DNA of 64,000 nucleotides from Panagrolaimus kolymaensis (Eukaryota > Nematoda > Chromadorea > Rhabditida > Panagrolaimidae), in NCBI GenBank assembly GCA_028622995.1, contig JAJQJQ010000056.1, positions 310,001 through 374,000 on the forward strand, in the 5' to 3' direction. The position numbers were made by a program, and so were the translations under genes. This document shows, in pieces, positions 21,208-35,331 of the stretch. Numbering within the stretch: the stretch's first letter is position 1; every line of letters starts with the position of its first letter. The notes beneath the pieces are model-generated. The model searched no databases and was not told the DNA's origin. It saw only the letters and a program-made list of their open reading frames with translations.

Positions 21208-24200
21208 TTAATATTTATATTCACTTCCATCTTCAACATCAAAACCAATAACTCGAGCACCAGAAATGGATTCAGAATCAGTTAATTCTTTATCTGATAA
21301 AAGAGAAAAGCGTTCGCCATCGGAACAATAATCTCTTGAAGGCATTTTTCCTTTCTTTCGCCTTCTCCAACGTGTTCGAACTTCGAAACTTTTCATTAAT
21401 TGAAATAATTCGGCTGAATCAATGTTTAGATTTTGGTTCCCATTTCGAGGAGGTATCAAATCGGCAAATAAAAGTGATGTATTTTCTTGATCCTCATATC
21501 GATGAAGAAATTCACGGATTTTGAGAAAGGGAAAGGGTTCATGGTTTAAATCCACAATTTCCTCGATTTGAGCCGCAGTGATAGTTTCTAAAAATTTGCT
21601 TTGTTAGAAATTTTTAAATTATTTTTTTTTACCATTGTGCAAGTTTGAAAGTTGCTTAACTCTTTTATATAAAGCAAATTCAAAAGAATCCATGGCGAAT
21701 TCATTTCCTGTTTTCAAAAAATTCTTTAAATTATCATTGTCGCATAAAATATTCCTCGCCACCAAACTTAAACCATAAACTTCAATAAATCTATTTGACT
21801 TCAAATTTGTAAAATAAATTGGTTGAAGACTTTGAAACATATCTTTCATAATTTCAATATCAATTCTTTTTGGGAAATTACCAAGCAAAAGTGTTTTTAA
21901 AAGTTCCTTTCTTTCTTGTCCATCAGTAATTAACATAACCCATTGACATCCATTTAAAATTAAATTCTTTGCAACTTTCATTATTCTTTCATTTATTATC
22001 GATGAATTCAAAACACATAATTGTGTAAGCAAGGGTGCTGCTTCTAATAAATCTATAGGATGCAATAATTCTTCTGAAACATTATCTAAATCAATGAACA
22101 CAATCGAAGTTTGTGGGATTCTTTTTAGAATTTCATTCTTTGATAATTCTGGCGTCACTTTGATTTCAATAACATTGTTAGTCGTTGTATTGTTATTTTC
22201 ACATTTGCTATCGACGACAAATAAAGCTAATGCTTCTGGAAATTTCTCATTCATGACGCACGAAGAAGAAAATGTCAATGAGTAAAGATTATCTTTTTGA
22301 AATGCATCGCAGCCAATGCAAGTGTCTGAATTTAGAAGATATGAGTTAAAAGTTTCTTCAGAGATTAAAGGAATTTGTAAATTATGTAAAACTTTTTTCA
22401 AAGTGTCAGTATAAAATTGCGGCATTGAATAATTTGAGAAAGTTTCAAGTTTGTAAGAGAACTCAAAATTTCCAAAATTATCTTTGATCCAAATCAACAG
22501 AATATCATCAATTTGAAAGCAATAAACAAAATTTGTTAAACAATCAATCGCATTTTTAATATCTTCATAAGTTGGTTCAGAAGAGATGAAATCGTTTCTT
22601 CCAACTTTTATAAAATCATGAAAAGTTTCAGCCCATTTTAAAATTTCTATGCAATGAATTGATTCGATAAATGTTTGAGAATTGTTGATTGTTAAAATTG
22701 CTGCAGTGGCGTTTCGAATTTGTTGAGGCAATGTTTTAAACAAATAAAGAGTGTAAGGTTCCGAGGAAAAATCATAAAGTGATGCATCCACAGTAATAGT
22801 CTAAAAAAGAAGGTTTGAAAACAAAATTATTTTTATATCAAAAATGAAAAAATCCTACAGATTGAAAGCCAAGCAACAAACTAACTGCAACATTTTCAAA
22901 TATAAAATTTGCATTTTTTATTGAATTTGTTTCAAGGAATTGTTTTGCTTTTTCATAATCTCCTATCGAAATTGCATAATGTATTTGACAATCAAGAGGT
23001 AATAAAATTTCCATTTCCGGTTCTAATTCTCTATAAAAATTGAAAGCATCCAAATAATCCAAAATAGCTAAAAAATAAATAAATTTTTTTAAATAACAAA
23101 AACACAATTTTCGAAAGTAAAAAACAAAACAAAAACGAACGTCCAATATTTGTTCGAATAAGTAATTTTAATTCATTTAATGCTAAATCATAGTTACCAC
23201 ACAAATAATCCAACAAACATCTTTCCCAAAGAAGCTTTTCATGTAAAAAATTTTTGGTGTTGTCATTTTCGGTTTCGTCGTCGTCGACGGCGGTGGTATT
23301 AAAAAAATTTGCTTCTATGTATTGCATTAACCATGAATAAGAAATTTCATAATCGCCTTTACGAAAATAAGCGCATGAAAAAGCGTACATGAATCGATTG
23401 TCAACCTACAAAAATATTATAATTGTAAAAATGTCAATTTTTTTGTTGTTGTTGGATATGTTTCTTACAGCATCAAAAGTTTGACATTTTTCTAAATTTT
23501 CTATTGATTCATTTATTCTATTTTGAGTTAATAACATTATAGAAAGTTGATAATAAACATCTGGGCCACAAATGCCATCTTGTAAATCCGCGAATTCTTT
23601 CAAGGCGAGTGTGGCTTTATGATATTTTTCTATTTCACAATAATATTCACACAATTCTAATAAAATTGTTACAGTATCCGGATGTTCATTTTCGATAGAA
23701 AGCATGAGAGCTTTTTCCATAGATTTTATGGTTTCATCCAAGCAACCTAAGGAATGCATTTTACTTGCTGAATCTCGTAATACTTTCATCTAAAATCCTT
23801 TCATTTCATTTTTTAATTATGACGAATTGTTTTTTACTTGCAAATTAATTGAGCCTCCTCCCTCTTTCGCTATATCTTCTTGAAGGTGACATAATTTTGC
23901 GCACCATATCACATCATTATTTAATATTTTTTCTTCAATTAAATATCCAATTGTTTCACATTTATCTTTTGCATCAGAAATATATGGAAAATAATTTAAT
24001 TGCTTACAAAAATTTGTTAATGCTTTTTGTCGTTGGTTTAATTTTAATTGACTTTCACCCAAATAACCAAAGCATAAAGCTAATTCACGCTTGGCATCAA
24101 TTTTTTCTGCTAACCTTCGAGCTTTAGATAAAACTTTTATTGCAATTTGATGTTCATCTTTTTTTGAAAAAGATCTTCCAATTGCCAAATATGCAATGAC

Positions 24201-26817
24201 CTTTTGCTTTTGATTATTTAAAATATCGCTGAGAGTTAAAAGAAATTTTGCGCAATCAAATGCTTCATCCCAATTTTCAAGTTTTATATGAACTTGTGTA
24301 AGTTGAGCATATGCATTTAACATAGAATTAGGGTTTCTTTGTTGTTGAGAAATCATTAAAAATTGATTAAAATAAATTATGGCTTCATCATTTTCGCCCA
24401 TTTTAAAATGAACCAATCCCAATTTTTCACACATTTCTGCTTCCTTTTCAGTATTATCTAATTCTTGAATTACAATCAAAGCTCTTTCAAGAATTTCTTT
24501 GGCTTTATCCCATTTTTGTGTTTCCATGAACATTTCAGCCATTTCTATATCATAAATAGAGACCACTTGTAAAATTGTATTTTCTGGGGCTATAGTTGTT
24601 AGTGCTTCAAGGGCTTTAATATGGTCTTCACATTTTTCCTTTAAAAAATTAATGTTTTTAAAAAATGATACCAATTATGTCTTCTTTTTTTTAAAGCTAC
24701 TAACCATGTTTGCCATTTTTCGATAAATAGAAATTAAATCTGCATGAGCAATAGCTTCCATTTCGATATTTTTAATTTTTTGGGTTAATAATAATCTTTT
24801 TTGAACCATAGAAATTGCGACTTCCCAATTGCCACCTTCAAATTCGATTCTTCCTAGTTTTAATAAAGCAAAGATTTCCTGTTCCAAATTATGATGTTTG
24901 ATTTCGGAAGTCTCTATAATCTCTAAATAAAGTTCAAATAAACGTTTAGCATTGCTTCTAAAAATTTATTTTCTTATTTTATATTTATAAAATTTTTTAT
25001 AATTTTTACTTTTGATTTGTTCGATCATAAAATTTTGCGAGGGAATAAAATGCTTCACTTTTGAGTAAATTATTTTTTGTTTCCATCGCTAATTTTAATT
25101 GTCTTTTTGCCATTCGATAAAATGTTATAACATCATCAGAAGCTTCAGCGGCGCGACACATAGTTCCAAGAATATTTCCAAGGATATGAGGATTAAGAGA
25201 TTTTTCAGTTTTTAAATTAATTTTAAGTAAATTTATGGCTTCTTCAGTTTGTCCCAAAATTAATTTACATTGGCATAAACGAATGAAGGCTAATTGTCGA
25301 TAATCTTGCGAGGGTGCAACTTCGTGTGCTTTTATAAACGCTTCCAAAGCTTCGGAAATTTTATTCTAAAAATTATTATTACTTTTTTAGTAGCATTTAA
25401 AAAATTAATTAGTATATTACTTGTTTAAATAAAATATTTCCAATTCCTAAATTTGCGCCATAATTTTTTATATCCTCTTTTAAAGCTAATTGATAACATT
25501 CTTCTGCGGCAGAAATAATACTACAATCATCCATATTCATTTTTTCATATATAGCACCTTTAGAACATAATATTGAAGCCACAGGGAGACATAACTACAA
25601 AAAAGAGAGATTAAAAGAAATCTTTTGTTTTTGGTTCCTATAAAAAAATAATTTACTTGACAACAAAATCGTAATTGTGAATCTCGATGTACTAAAGCCA
25701 ATTGAAAGTCTTCTTGATGATTTTCAGCTATTTCCGAAATATTTTCATGTACTTGCATCGCTGTTTTTATGTCTTCTATAAAAAAAATATATTTGTCTAT
25801 GACGTGCGTCTTTTACCAAAAAGCTATTATTAAATATATATATTTTTTTGTTTGTTTAAAATGCTCCTTACTTAATTGAGTCACTAACTCTAATTGAAGT
25901 TCTAAATAATCGATAGCTTTATTATAATTTTTAGCTTCAAAATATGCTTTAGCTAAAGCCCCAAGGGTGGATTCTTTTAATTTTAATGATGGTGAGTCAA
26001 TATTTAATGCAATTCGTAAAATTGAAATTGCAGTTATGGAATCATGAATTTCTAAAAACTGTTGTCCTATAACCGAAATGGTTACAAATTGACTTTTTTC
26101 TAATCCAAGTTCCTTCATTTGTTTATATGCAGCTTCGAAGTGGTCTGAAATAAGAAATATTATTTCTTATTTCTTCTCCATTTTAGCTCCTTCCTGTGTG
26201 TCTCATATATTGACTTGACTCACCTTTAATAATACTTTTTTTAGTGCATAAAATAAGTGAGCTTAAAAATCTTTGACTTTCTGGATTTGTTTGAATTGCT
26301 TGACAATATGAGATAATAGCCTTTTCAAATTCTTTGGCTTCCTTTAATGCTTCAGCTTTTCGGAAATATGCCTAAATTTGGATTGTTTTTATATTTATTT
26401 TTTATTATCCTTTCTATCTCTTTTTTTTTAAATTACTTTTGGCCATTCTGGTTTTAATTGAATTGAATGGGTTGCTTCTTCAATGGCTTCTTTAATTCTT
26501 CCAAGCTTTAATAAAATCGCAGATTTATTTGCATATAAGACATTATTTCCTGGATCTATCATAATTGCTTGTTCATAATAATGTAATGCCATTTCAAGAT
26601 TTCCTTCGGAATAGGATGAAGCTGCTCGATCAATAAGGTCAACTAATATTTGAACTTCTTCAGACATAACTGCTCCGGAAGTTGAGGGGAATGAAAGGGA
26701 AGAATTAGTATAATCTTTATGAGATGAAGAAGATAAAGTTGATTCAGCACTTTTAATATTTTCTCCCTCTTCTTCAGCGACAATATCATAATTATTTCCA
26801 TTTTCTTCCACAGACAT
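21208..26817 (-). CDS. TTC28-like tetratricopeptide-repeat protein
   Basis: Thirteen exons in frame: 26817-26437, 26371-26224, 26144-25872, 25775-25657, 25594-25421, 25365-25010, 24957-24705, 24638-23838, 23789-23469, 23405-23141, 23067-22859, 22800-21633, 21587-21208 (1615 residues). The acidic N-terminus is followed by a three-TPR block (ALHYYEQAIMIDPGNNVLYANKSA, then PEWPKAYFRKAEAL), a hinge of TTC28 type (KSQFVTISVIGQQFL, SPSLKLKESTLGALAKAY), then many about 40-residue TPR-like units across exons 3-11 (KALEALTTIAPEN, KWDKAKEILERALIV, EAIIYFNQFL). The C-terminal 500 residues lie where TTC28 has a caspase-like CHAT domain; the sequence here is so diverged that I cannot place catalytic residues. 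In vertebrates TTC28 acts in the midbody and cytokinesis. It is shorter than human TTC28 (about 2480). The symbol is left empty. Confidence 0.8.
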
Positions 26818-28759
26818 TATTAGGGTTTAACAAAATTCTTTAATGAAATACAAAACAAAAATAATAAGAATCCTTCCAACAACTGTGAGGAAGGAAGGTA
26901 AACTACTTTTTTTAAACTCAAGTTTTTTATTTTGGACTTTAAAAAAAGTGTCCTTGTACGAGGGACGACACTCTTATAAAACTGCTTGACACAATCCGGA
27001 CGTCGTTTGGGGTTTTTTTTATGAATAACTGTTTTTCTTTCTATTTTTTCTTTTCTTCCGCAAAAATAAAATTCCTTCAAACCTGTGGATGGATGCTGGA
27101 AGAAGGAATGAAGATGACCTTCACGTTTATGCGCATCAATAAAAAAAATTTCTTCGGTGTATTTTAATTTTTTTTCTTTGACGTCTTTTTTAATCAACAG
27201 ACAGACAAAACTCAGATTTAATTATCTATTTATTTTCGAGAGAAGATTGTTGTTGTTTTGTGGTTATTAAGAAATTTGATAACAACTAAATATTATTTTA
27301 TTTTATAAAAAAACCTATTTTTGCAAAAAAAGATTTTTAATTGAAAAAAAAATAGAGGATTAGGAAGCTTTTAAATATCCATTGAAAGTTGCTTTTCATT
27401 TTTTTGAATGACGGAAATCCAAATGAGTGATGTTTTTAAATGCATCATTTGACGACGTCCAAGAAAATTTCTGAAGTCATTCATTGATGAAGGTGTAAGA
27501 GGAGCTTAAGCAATAATCCATTCTCAAAAGAATGTTTTCATCCGTTTTATTCTTAAATATATCCTTTTTAAAACCGATAAAAGCTTGAAAGTTTAGAAGG
27601 CAAATGTTTGATATATTTGATTATTGGTAATTGAAAAGAAAAAAATTTACGTCAAAATCATCTTAATTATAAAAAGAGCACAAAAACAAAATTTTTTTTT
27701 CTATTTTTAAGCCTAAAAAAAGAAGAATGTATTAACACCTTCATCATTATTCCTTTCTTTGCAGCCATTAACATACACACTCAAGCTTATGCTCGACATT
27801 CACAACTGTCATATTTTTAAAGAAGCTGCTTTGCTTTTTTTATTTCTCATTTTTATCACTTTTTAAATGGGAGGCAGTAGATCATTCAATAGTTAGTTAG
27901 CTTATTTCCGACTCAATCTGCCTTTTTTTCCTTGGAGGTGAGATGAATAAAAAAAACATCGTGTAGTTTTTTGGATAAAAAATAAGTTCGTTACATAAAT
28001 ACATTGCTTGCTTGCTTTTTTGCCATCATAATTTATTTCTTCTCATATAAGAAAAAAGAAGGAAGAAGAATGAAGACGAAAACAACGACAACTGGTTATT
28101 GGTTAATAGCAGCTAATAGTAGCTAACACAACACACCGGTGAGATAAAAAAAAACATATAAAAATGGCTTTTTGAGTCAAAGAAGATTAAGCACCGCCTA
28201 TATATAAAAAATAAAATAGAGAAGTAAAGAGATGAGAAGAAAATAAAAAAAGAAGAAGAACGCCACTATTATTTTGCCATGAGACGACGAAGACTTACTT
28301 GACTTGTAAAAAAAAAGCAAAATGTGTAGTGATGGTGGTGTTGGAGGAAGGAATGGATAAAGAAGGTTCATCATCAGCCACTATTTTTTTCCCTTTCATC
28401 TAGCTAGCTAGCCAACTAGCTATTCATCCTCTTTCATTAAAATAATAAAAAAAATATGTTTGTTAAACAGATTTTTTTAAGTAGTACATCTTTTTTAATT
28501 TTATATTTTTTTACCTTCACTTTTTTTATGGATGCTTTTAGATGCCAAAGGAAAAAATATTTGTCGTTTGCTTCTTGACTTTTTCGAGCGCGTTTTTTTA
28601 TTCTTTAATAACTTCCTTTTTTTTGGAAATTGTTTATTTATTTTTATTTTTAATTCCTTTTATTTTTTGCAGCTTTTATTTTATTTTCTGATGTCTATTT
28701 AATTAAACGGGCCAATATTAATATTATATTTTTCTAATTTAATTATAAAAGAATAAATA
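26818..28759. other. Divergent intergenic region between TTC28-like and pef-1
   Basis: 1.9 kb between two genes transcribed away from each other, so it probably holds both promoters. I see AT-rich sequence, a CTAGCTAGCTAGCCAACTAGC short repeat near 28400, and a minus-strand frame (27197-26820) that runs into the TTC28-like start region but carries no recognisable protein and is not supported. Confidence 0.45.
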
Positions 28760-31700
28760 ATGGGTTGTGGACAATCTTCAACCAAATCAGAATCTCCTGT
28801 AACCATAGCTCAACAACCTTCGCTTGACGTTAGTAAGTTATCCGCTAAACTTTCATCCACTCGAAGTTTAACTAAATCATTAACCCCTTCCACCCAAATT
28901 ATTAATGAACCTGAACCTTCTCCATTACCTGCTATGTTTCTTCGAAATAATTCCTCGTCATCTGTGAAAAGTTTAAATAGTGGCGTTTTTGGTGGAATTA
29001 AAAATACTCCCTTGAGTACTCCTCGATATGGTAAAAGTGCAGCAATTGAAGAAGAAGAACAACAGCTACAAAAAGCTTCTTCGAGTCGGCAAAAACATCC
29101 AGGTATTCGAAATGTTATGGAAACAGATGAAAATAATCGAACATCACATAGTGCTCCAACAAGCGCAACCAATTCAGTGAGAGTATCTCCAGCTAAAGTG
29201 ACACCATTAAAAGCCAAAGTTCGTGGAAAAGATAAACAGCCACAATTGAGTAAGGTTAAGTGGACATTTTGTGGACGCTATCTATCTACGTGAATGTGAA
29301 TGTAAAATTATTTATGTGTGGCATATTTTTTAAACTTTTAAAAATTCATGTGTCAATAATGTGTCAAATAATTTTGTAAGCTGATATCGTCGCGTGACTG
29401 AGTGACCTGAAAAAAAATAAAAATAACCAACTACTACCACCAAAAAGCCACAACAACATATTTTTTTGACGTCGTCGTCGTCGTAATTCATTGACAACTG
29501 TCTCTCATTTTTCATCATTTAGTAGTGTTGTTTTTTAAAGTTATGTTTTATCGTTTTGTTTTCGGTTTTCTTTTATCCTCTTTTTCTTAACCTTTCTATT
29601 AAATATTTTTTCTCTCGATATTTGGAAAATTTCTTTACTTCTAAAAAATTAAGAAACCATTTTAGCAATAAAAGCTGCAATTTTAATACAAAAATGGTAT
29701 CGACGTTGTTTAGCGAGATTGGAAGCTCGAAGGCTGGCAACTTGGACAATCTTTACCGCACTCGAATATGCGGGAGAACAAGATCAATTAAAGGTAAGAA
29801 ATTTATTGAAATTACATATATCATTTCTGAGCAGCTTTACAATTTCTTTAGCGATATTATAACTGTTATGGCCGATCACGATGCTACCCCCACAGAAAAT
29901 GCCGATGGTTCATTAGCTCCTGGGCAGCGATTATGTAATGGTAAGTATTTTTTAAAGACATATCTTTGCCAAAAAAAGTGTTGTTTTATCTCTTATTTGT
30001 ACGTTTTATAACTTCTTAATTCTTTCAGCTCTTGCTCATTATTCCTCACCAAAGGGTTAGTTAGTAATCAGTTGTTGTTGCTTCTTACTTCTTTACTTCC
30101 TTCTTCCATTTACTCAACACAACCTTTAACATTCTAATTATTAGTTTTTTTTTCTATTTCTGTTCCTATTTTTAAGAAACAATGTTATATTTTTTTGGTT
30201 AAGCTGCTTCTTTTGTTGCTTCCCAATAACCCAAAAGATGAAAAAAGAAAAAAAAGATTAGTAATCAAAAACATATATACTCACTCACTCATGAAGGAAG
30301 CCCCATATTCAATCATACACCTTCATTCAACATCATTCATTCAGACACCATTACTAACTAAAATAAATAAATAATAATATTTTTTCAGATGAAGTAGAAA
30401 AAGAGCGAAAACTTTTGGAAGCAACTAATCCGGAATTAATTAAGCTTGAAAAATCTTATAAAGGTCCATTTATTAGTTTACCATTAAAAAAAGCTCATGT
30501 TGAATCAATGATAGATCATTTTAAAGCTAATAAGGTTAGTAAAAAATAAGTGCAAAAGAGATAAAATGAAAAACATTTTTTAGATTTTGCATCCCCGTTT
30601 TTTGTTAATGATTTTACGTGAAGCAAGAAAAATGTTAAAAACATTACCAACGATTGTTCATTTATCCACGCAAGTATCCAAGCAAGTTACGGTTTGCGGT
30701 GATTTACATGGAAAATTTGATGATTTATCAATTATTTTATACAAAGTAACTAACTACCTTTTTTCTTTCAAAAAAAATAAGAAAACCTATGTAAATATTT
30801 TTTAGAATGGATTTCCATCTTTGGATAATCCATATGTATTTAATGGAGATTTTGTGGATCGTGGTGGACAAAGTATTGAAGTTTTAGTGATATTACTTTC
30901 CCTTCAAATATTAAATCCCACAGTAGTTACTTTAAATCGAGGCAATCATGAAGATCATATTATGAATTTGCGATATGGGTTTGTAAAAGAATTAATGACC
31001 AAATATAAAGATGCTGCAACACAAATAATTCGATTGCTTGAAGATATTTATTCTTGGTTGCCATTGGGCACAGTAATAGATAATGATATTTTTGTTACTC
31101 ATGGTGGAATATCAGATAAAACAGATTTAGAAATTCTTAAAAAAATTCCAAGAAATATGGTAAAATTTATTTTACTTTGATGAAAAAAGAAGTTAGAGTT
31201 TTTGTTTTTTAGTATTTGTCTGTATTACGCCCACCGATAATTGAATCAAAAGAAAATGGAAAAAAATCTGTGAATGTTGAAGAATGGCGTCAAATGTTAG
31301 ATGTGTTATGGAGCGATCCAAAACAACAAAATGGATGTTGGCCCAATGTATTTCGAGGAGGTGGATCATATTTCGGTGCAGATATAACTAAGAAATTTTT
31401 AGAAAAGTAAGCAACAAAAAATAATTTTTTTTACAAATTCTTCACTCAAAATCGAATTTTTTGCGTCTAATTTTTTTTAAGCTTTGCTTAATTTGAATAT
31501 TTTTTTAGACATGGCTTGCGTTTATTAGTCCGTTCACATGAGTGCAAATATGAGGGATATGAATATATGCACGATAATACATGTTTAACCATATTTTCTG
31601 CATCAAATTATTATGAAACTGGAAGCAATCGAGGAGCATATGTTAAATTTATGGGAGTTAATAAAGAGCCTCATTTTGTTCAATATATGGCAAGTAAAAT

Positions 31701-32529
31701 TCATAAAAAGACAACTGTGAGAGAAAGGTTTGTTTTGTTTTTGTAGTCTAAAAATGTTTCCCATCCTTTCACAACTCATTAATCAAATTTATTTATTTTT
31801 TCTTCTTTTAGACTCAGCGTTGTTGAACAATCAGCCATTAGAGACCTTCGAGAAAAACTTGTGTCCTTCAACATTGAATTGCAACGTGAATTTGCGATCC
31901 ACGACCCTGATAACACTGGTTTGTAATCAATGAAAAAAAATAAACACGAAAAAATGTGCCCTTTCTTTAGGTTTAATTTCTGTTCACAAATGGTGTAAAT
32001 GTGTTGAAAGTACAACAAATTTAAATATACCATGGAGAGCTTTAGTTGATAGATTAGTTAAAATGACCGATGATGGCAAAGATGTATTTTATAAACAATT
32101 TCCCGCAATTAAACTTGGCAAAGATGATAATCCTAATTCATCGAGAGATAAAGTAATAAAAGCATACAAAACTTTTAAAAAACAAAATAGCAAAAAACAT
32201 TCCTAATTTCAGGTTGATCAAAGTGGAATTACTGAAACTCTTTATCGACATAAAAATATTTTGGAAACTCTCTTTCGTTTTATGGATAAAGATAATTCTG
32301 GCTTGGTATCAATGAAAGAATTTTTGGAAGCATGCCAGGTTTTTTTAAAACATGAAACATTATAAAACAAAAATATTTTTTCTTTTAGGTCCTTGGCCAA
32401 TACACAAAAACCAATCTCAGTAAAAGTTATATAGAACAAATTGCAGAAAGCATAGATTTTAATAAAGATGGATTTATTGACCTCAATGAATTATTGGAAG
32501 CCTTTCGATTAGTTGATCAAGTGCAATGA
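28760..32529 (+). CDS. pef-1: PPEF-type Ser/Thr phosphatase with IQ motif and EF hands
   Basis: Calcium-regulated PPP-family phosphatase (RdgC/PPEF). Exons 28760-29249, 29666-29793, 29835-29940, 30029-30055, 30389-30534, 30584-30745, 30806-31159, 31213-31406, 31509-31727, 31812-31918, 31971-32152, 32213-32338, 32389-32529 give 793 residues. N-terminal MGCGQSS has Gly2 and Cys3, a typical N-myristoylation/palmitoylation signal. A Ser-rich region of about 155 residues follows, then an IQ motif ([18 protein letters not shown]). The PPP catalytic core has [33 protein letters not shown] and FSASNYYE, all catalytic metal ligands present. EF hands are [13 protein letters not shown] and [13 protein letters not shown]. 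The Ser-rich N-terminus is longer than in human PPEF1. The 27-base exon 30029-30055 can be skipped without frame change. Confidence 0.95.
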
Positions 32530-33764
32530 TAAATAAATAATATCAAATTTTGATAAATATAATAAAATAATTATAATATAAATTTTTTTGTTGTTGAAAA
32601 GTATTCATAAAAAAGAGTTTCATTTTATTGTCTAAAAACTACAACAACAATAGCTACCCATGAATCCCATTCAAACCAAAAAAAGTCCAAAAAAGAGAAA
32701 AGATAAAACACACGCACGTGCATTTTATTTAACTTTGTTACGTCCTCCTCAATGTTGACCTTTCGTGTTAACCCTTTCAATCAAAAAAGTGTCTTTTATT
32801 CTAACTTCTTTTTTTTTTTGCACACAACTTTTTGGTTGATTTTTATGCGTACTCTCGATGTCACTATTTCTCATTCTTTATAGATTATTTTGTTCTTTGA
32901 ACAAGCAATAATACTTTTCGCTAATCAAAATGCTTGCTTCGAAAATGAATAAAAAAAAACTAAAAACATTTTATAAAATTATCTAACACTTAAATCATTT
33001 TGACCTTTGTATCATTTCCCCAATCTATCGCCAATCAATAAATTAAGTTTATCTCAAATCATACCTTTGATTCAAGGCTGCCGAATAACCAACCACATTG
33101 TCTGCATATGTTTCTTTTCCCGTGATTTGAGTGTTCTTTGAATTCACAAAAAAAAATTATGATCGTTGTTATCTGAACAATTCATTAGTTCCCGTTGTCT
33201 TATGTTTATTGTGTTTCGTGCTTATAATTAATGAGAATCACAAAATAGTATTCAAAAAAGTTTTATAAAAATTCTTTTTATGGAAATATTTTTGAATGAA
33301 CCAAAAAAAAGAAACAAATTTACATTACAAGTTTTTTGGTTCCCGTAGCGCTTTTTTCATTTCACGCTTGCTGGCTGCTGTTACATATGTGGCTGGCATG
33401 CATTCGTTTTTTTTTCTTTTTCTTCGGTTTTTTGCTTTGCTGCGTTGCTTCCGTGTTTTATCCTTTTTGTTGCACCACCACCATCCATTCCATCGCCGCA
33501 TGAAGGGCTTATTTCTTTTTTTTTGCCAGTTGTGTAGTGTTTGTCTAGTTCGTGCAGTTTTTAGTCTCCAGGCTCTTTTCTACTGACGTTGTCGTCCTTT
33601 CGTTAAATTAGTTCACTCGTTTTTTCCTAACTTATTGGTTTCATCGGCGTACATTTAGTTGATGTTTGTTTTTGTTGCTTACCTTCATTCAATCGTGGAT
33701 TTATTTTCGTTTTACAATAACTTCATTAAAGTGCGTTTCTTTCAGGTATTCAACTTTGGCAAGT
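32530..33764. other. Intergenic region, 1.2 kb
   Basis: AT-rich. AATAAATAA follows the pef-1 stop (32532). The frame at 33296-33586 is poly-Phe/Leu from T-runs and is rejected. A CAG acceptor at 33743-33745, preceded by a pyrimidine tract, fits spliced-leader addition 19 bases before the citrate synthase ATG. Confidence 0.45.
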
Positions 33765-35331
33765 ATGACTTCTTCGATCACCGCCGGTGCTATGCGCCGT
33801 TCCATTCTTGCTTATAAGGTTTGTTTTTTTTAAACCGTATTTATCCATTATTTACAATTACATTTTTAGAATCTTGCTGTCTTATCGACCAATAACTATT
33901 CAACATCCGAATCTTCCGCTAACTTAAAAGAAGTCCTTGCCAACAAAATTCCTGCTCATAATAAGAAAGTTGTTGAATTCCGTAAAGCTTATGGAGGAAC
34001 AGTCATTCAAGAAATTACTGTTGATATGGTAACCTGTTGCTTCAATCACATTATTTATAACAAAACAACTTTTTAGGTTTATGGTGGTATGAGATCAATG
34101 AAAGGAATGGTTACAGAAACATCTGTATTGGATCCTGAAGAAGGTATTCGTTTCCGTGGATATTCCATTCCAGACTGTCAAAAACAACTTCCAAAAGCTG
34201 CTAATGGTACTGAACCTCTTCCTGAAGGCATTTGGTGGCTTCTCTGTACTGGTGACATTCCTGATGAAAAACAAGTTAAAGCAATCAGCAAAGAATGGGC
34301 TGCACGTGCTGATCTTCCTGATCATGTTGTCCAATTATTAGATAACTTCCCATCAAATCTTCATCCAATGTCCCAGTTTATTGCTGCTATTGCAGCTCTT
34401 CAAAGTGAATCCAAATTTGCTCAAGCTTATGCTAATGGTGCTCACAAATCAACTTACTGGGAACATACTTATGAAGACTCAATGAACCTCCTTGCTAAAT
34501 TGCCAACCATTGCTGCTACTATTTATCGCAACATTTATCGTGATGGTTCATCTGTTGGTGTTATTGATTCAAACAAAGATTGGTCTGCTAACTTCTGTGC
34601 TATGCTTGGTTATGATGATCCTCTCTTTATTGAACTTATGCGACTTTATCTTGTTATTCACAGTGATCATGAAGGTGGTAATGTTTCTGCACATACCAGC
34701 CATTTAGTCGGTTCAGCTTTATCCGATCCTTACCTTTCATTTGCTGCTTCTATGGCTGGTCTCGCTGGTCCTCTTCATGGTCTTGCAAATCAAGTAGGTT
34801 TATAATCATTTTGATTACATATGTAAATACATGTATTATTATTTTTAGGAAGTTCTTGTCTTTTTGACTAAACTTGTTGGTGATCTTGGACATGATTATA
34901 CTGAAAAAGATCTTAAAGATTGGGTATGGAATCATTTGAAGAGCGGACAAGTTGTTCCTGGTTATGGTCATGCTGTTCTTCGAAAAACTGATCCTCGTTA
35001 TACCTGCCAACGTGAATTTGCCTTAAAACATTTACCAAATGATCCACTTTTCAAACTCGTCTCAAATCTCTATAAAGTAACTCCTGATATCCTTCTTGAA
35101 CAAGGGAAAGCAAAGAATCCATGGCCAAATGTTGATGCTCATTCTGGCGTTCTTCTTCAACACTTTGGTATGACTGAAATGAGTTATTACACTGTTCTCT
35201 TTGGTGTCTCTCGTGCTCTTGGATGTCTCTCTCAATTAATCTGGGCTCGTGGTATGGGACTTCCTCTTGAGCGTCCTAAATCTCACAGCACTGAAGGCCT
35301 CATGAAACTTGCTAAAGCTGCAAAGAAATAG
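33765..35331 (+). CDS. cts-1: Mitochondrial citrate synthase
   Basis: Condenses acetyl-CoA and oxaloacetate to citrate in the mitochondrial matrix, the entry step of the TCA cycle. Exons 33765-33818, 33870-34028, 34077-34793, 34849-35331 give 470 residues, the normal eukaryotic length. The N-terminus ([19 protein letters not shown]) is Arg/Ser-rich and lacks acids, as in a matrix-targeting peptide. Catalytic and binding segments are intact: [43 protein letters not shown] (active-site His, Arg), [11 protein letters not shown] (catalytic Asp) and [10 protein letters not shown]. No PTS1 signal (it ends AKAAKK), so mitochondrial rather than peroxisomal. Exon 3 is broad and codon use is C-rich at third positions compared with neighbours, as expected for a highly expressed gene. 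Confidence 0.97.

Noticed and set aside
26820..27197. 125-codon minus-strand frame upstream of the TTC28-like gene
   Set aside because: Lys/Phe-rich, no domain; most likely 5' flanking DNA of that gene.
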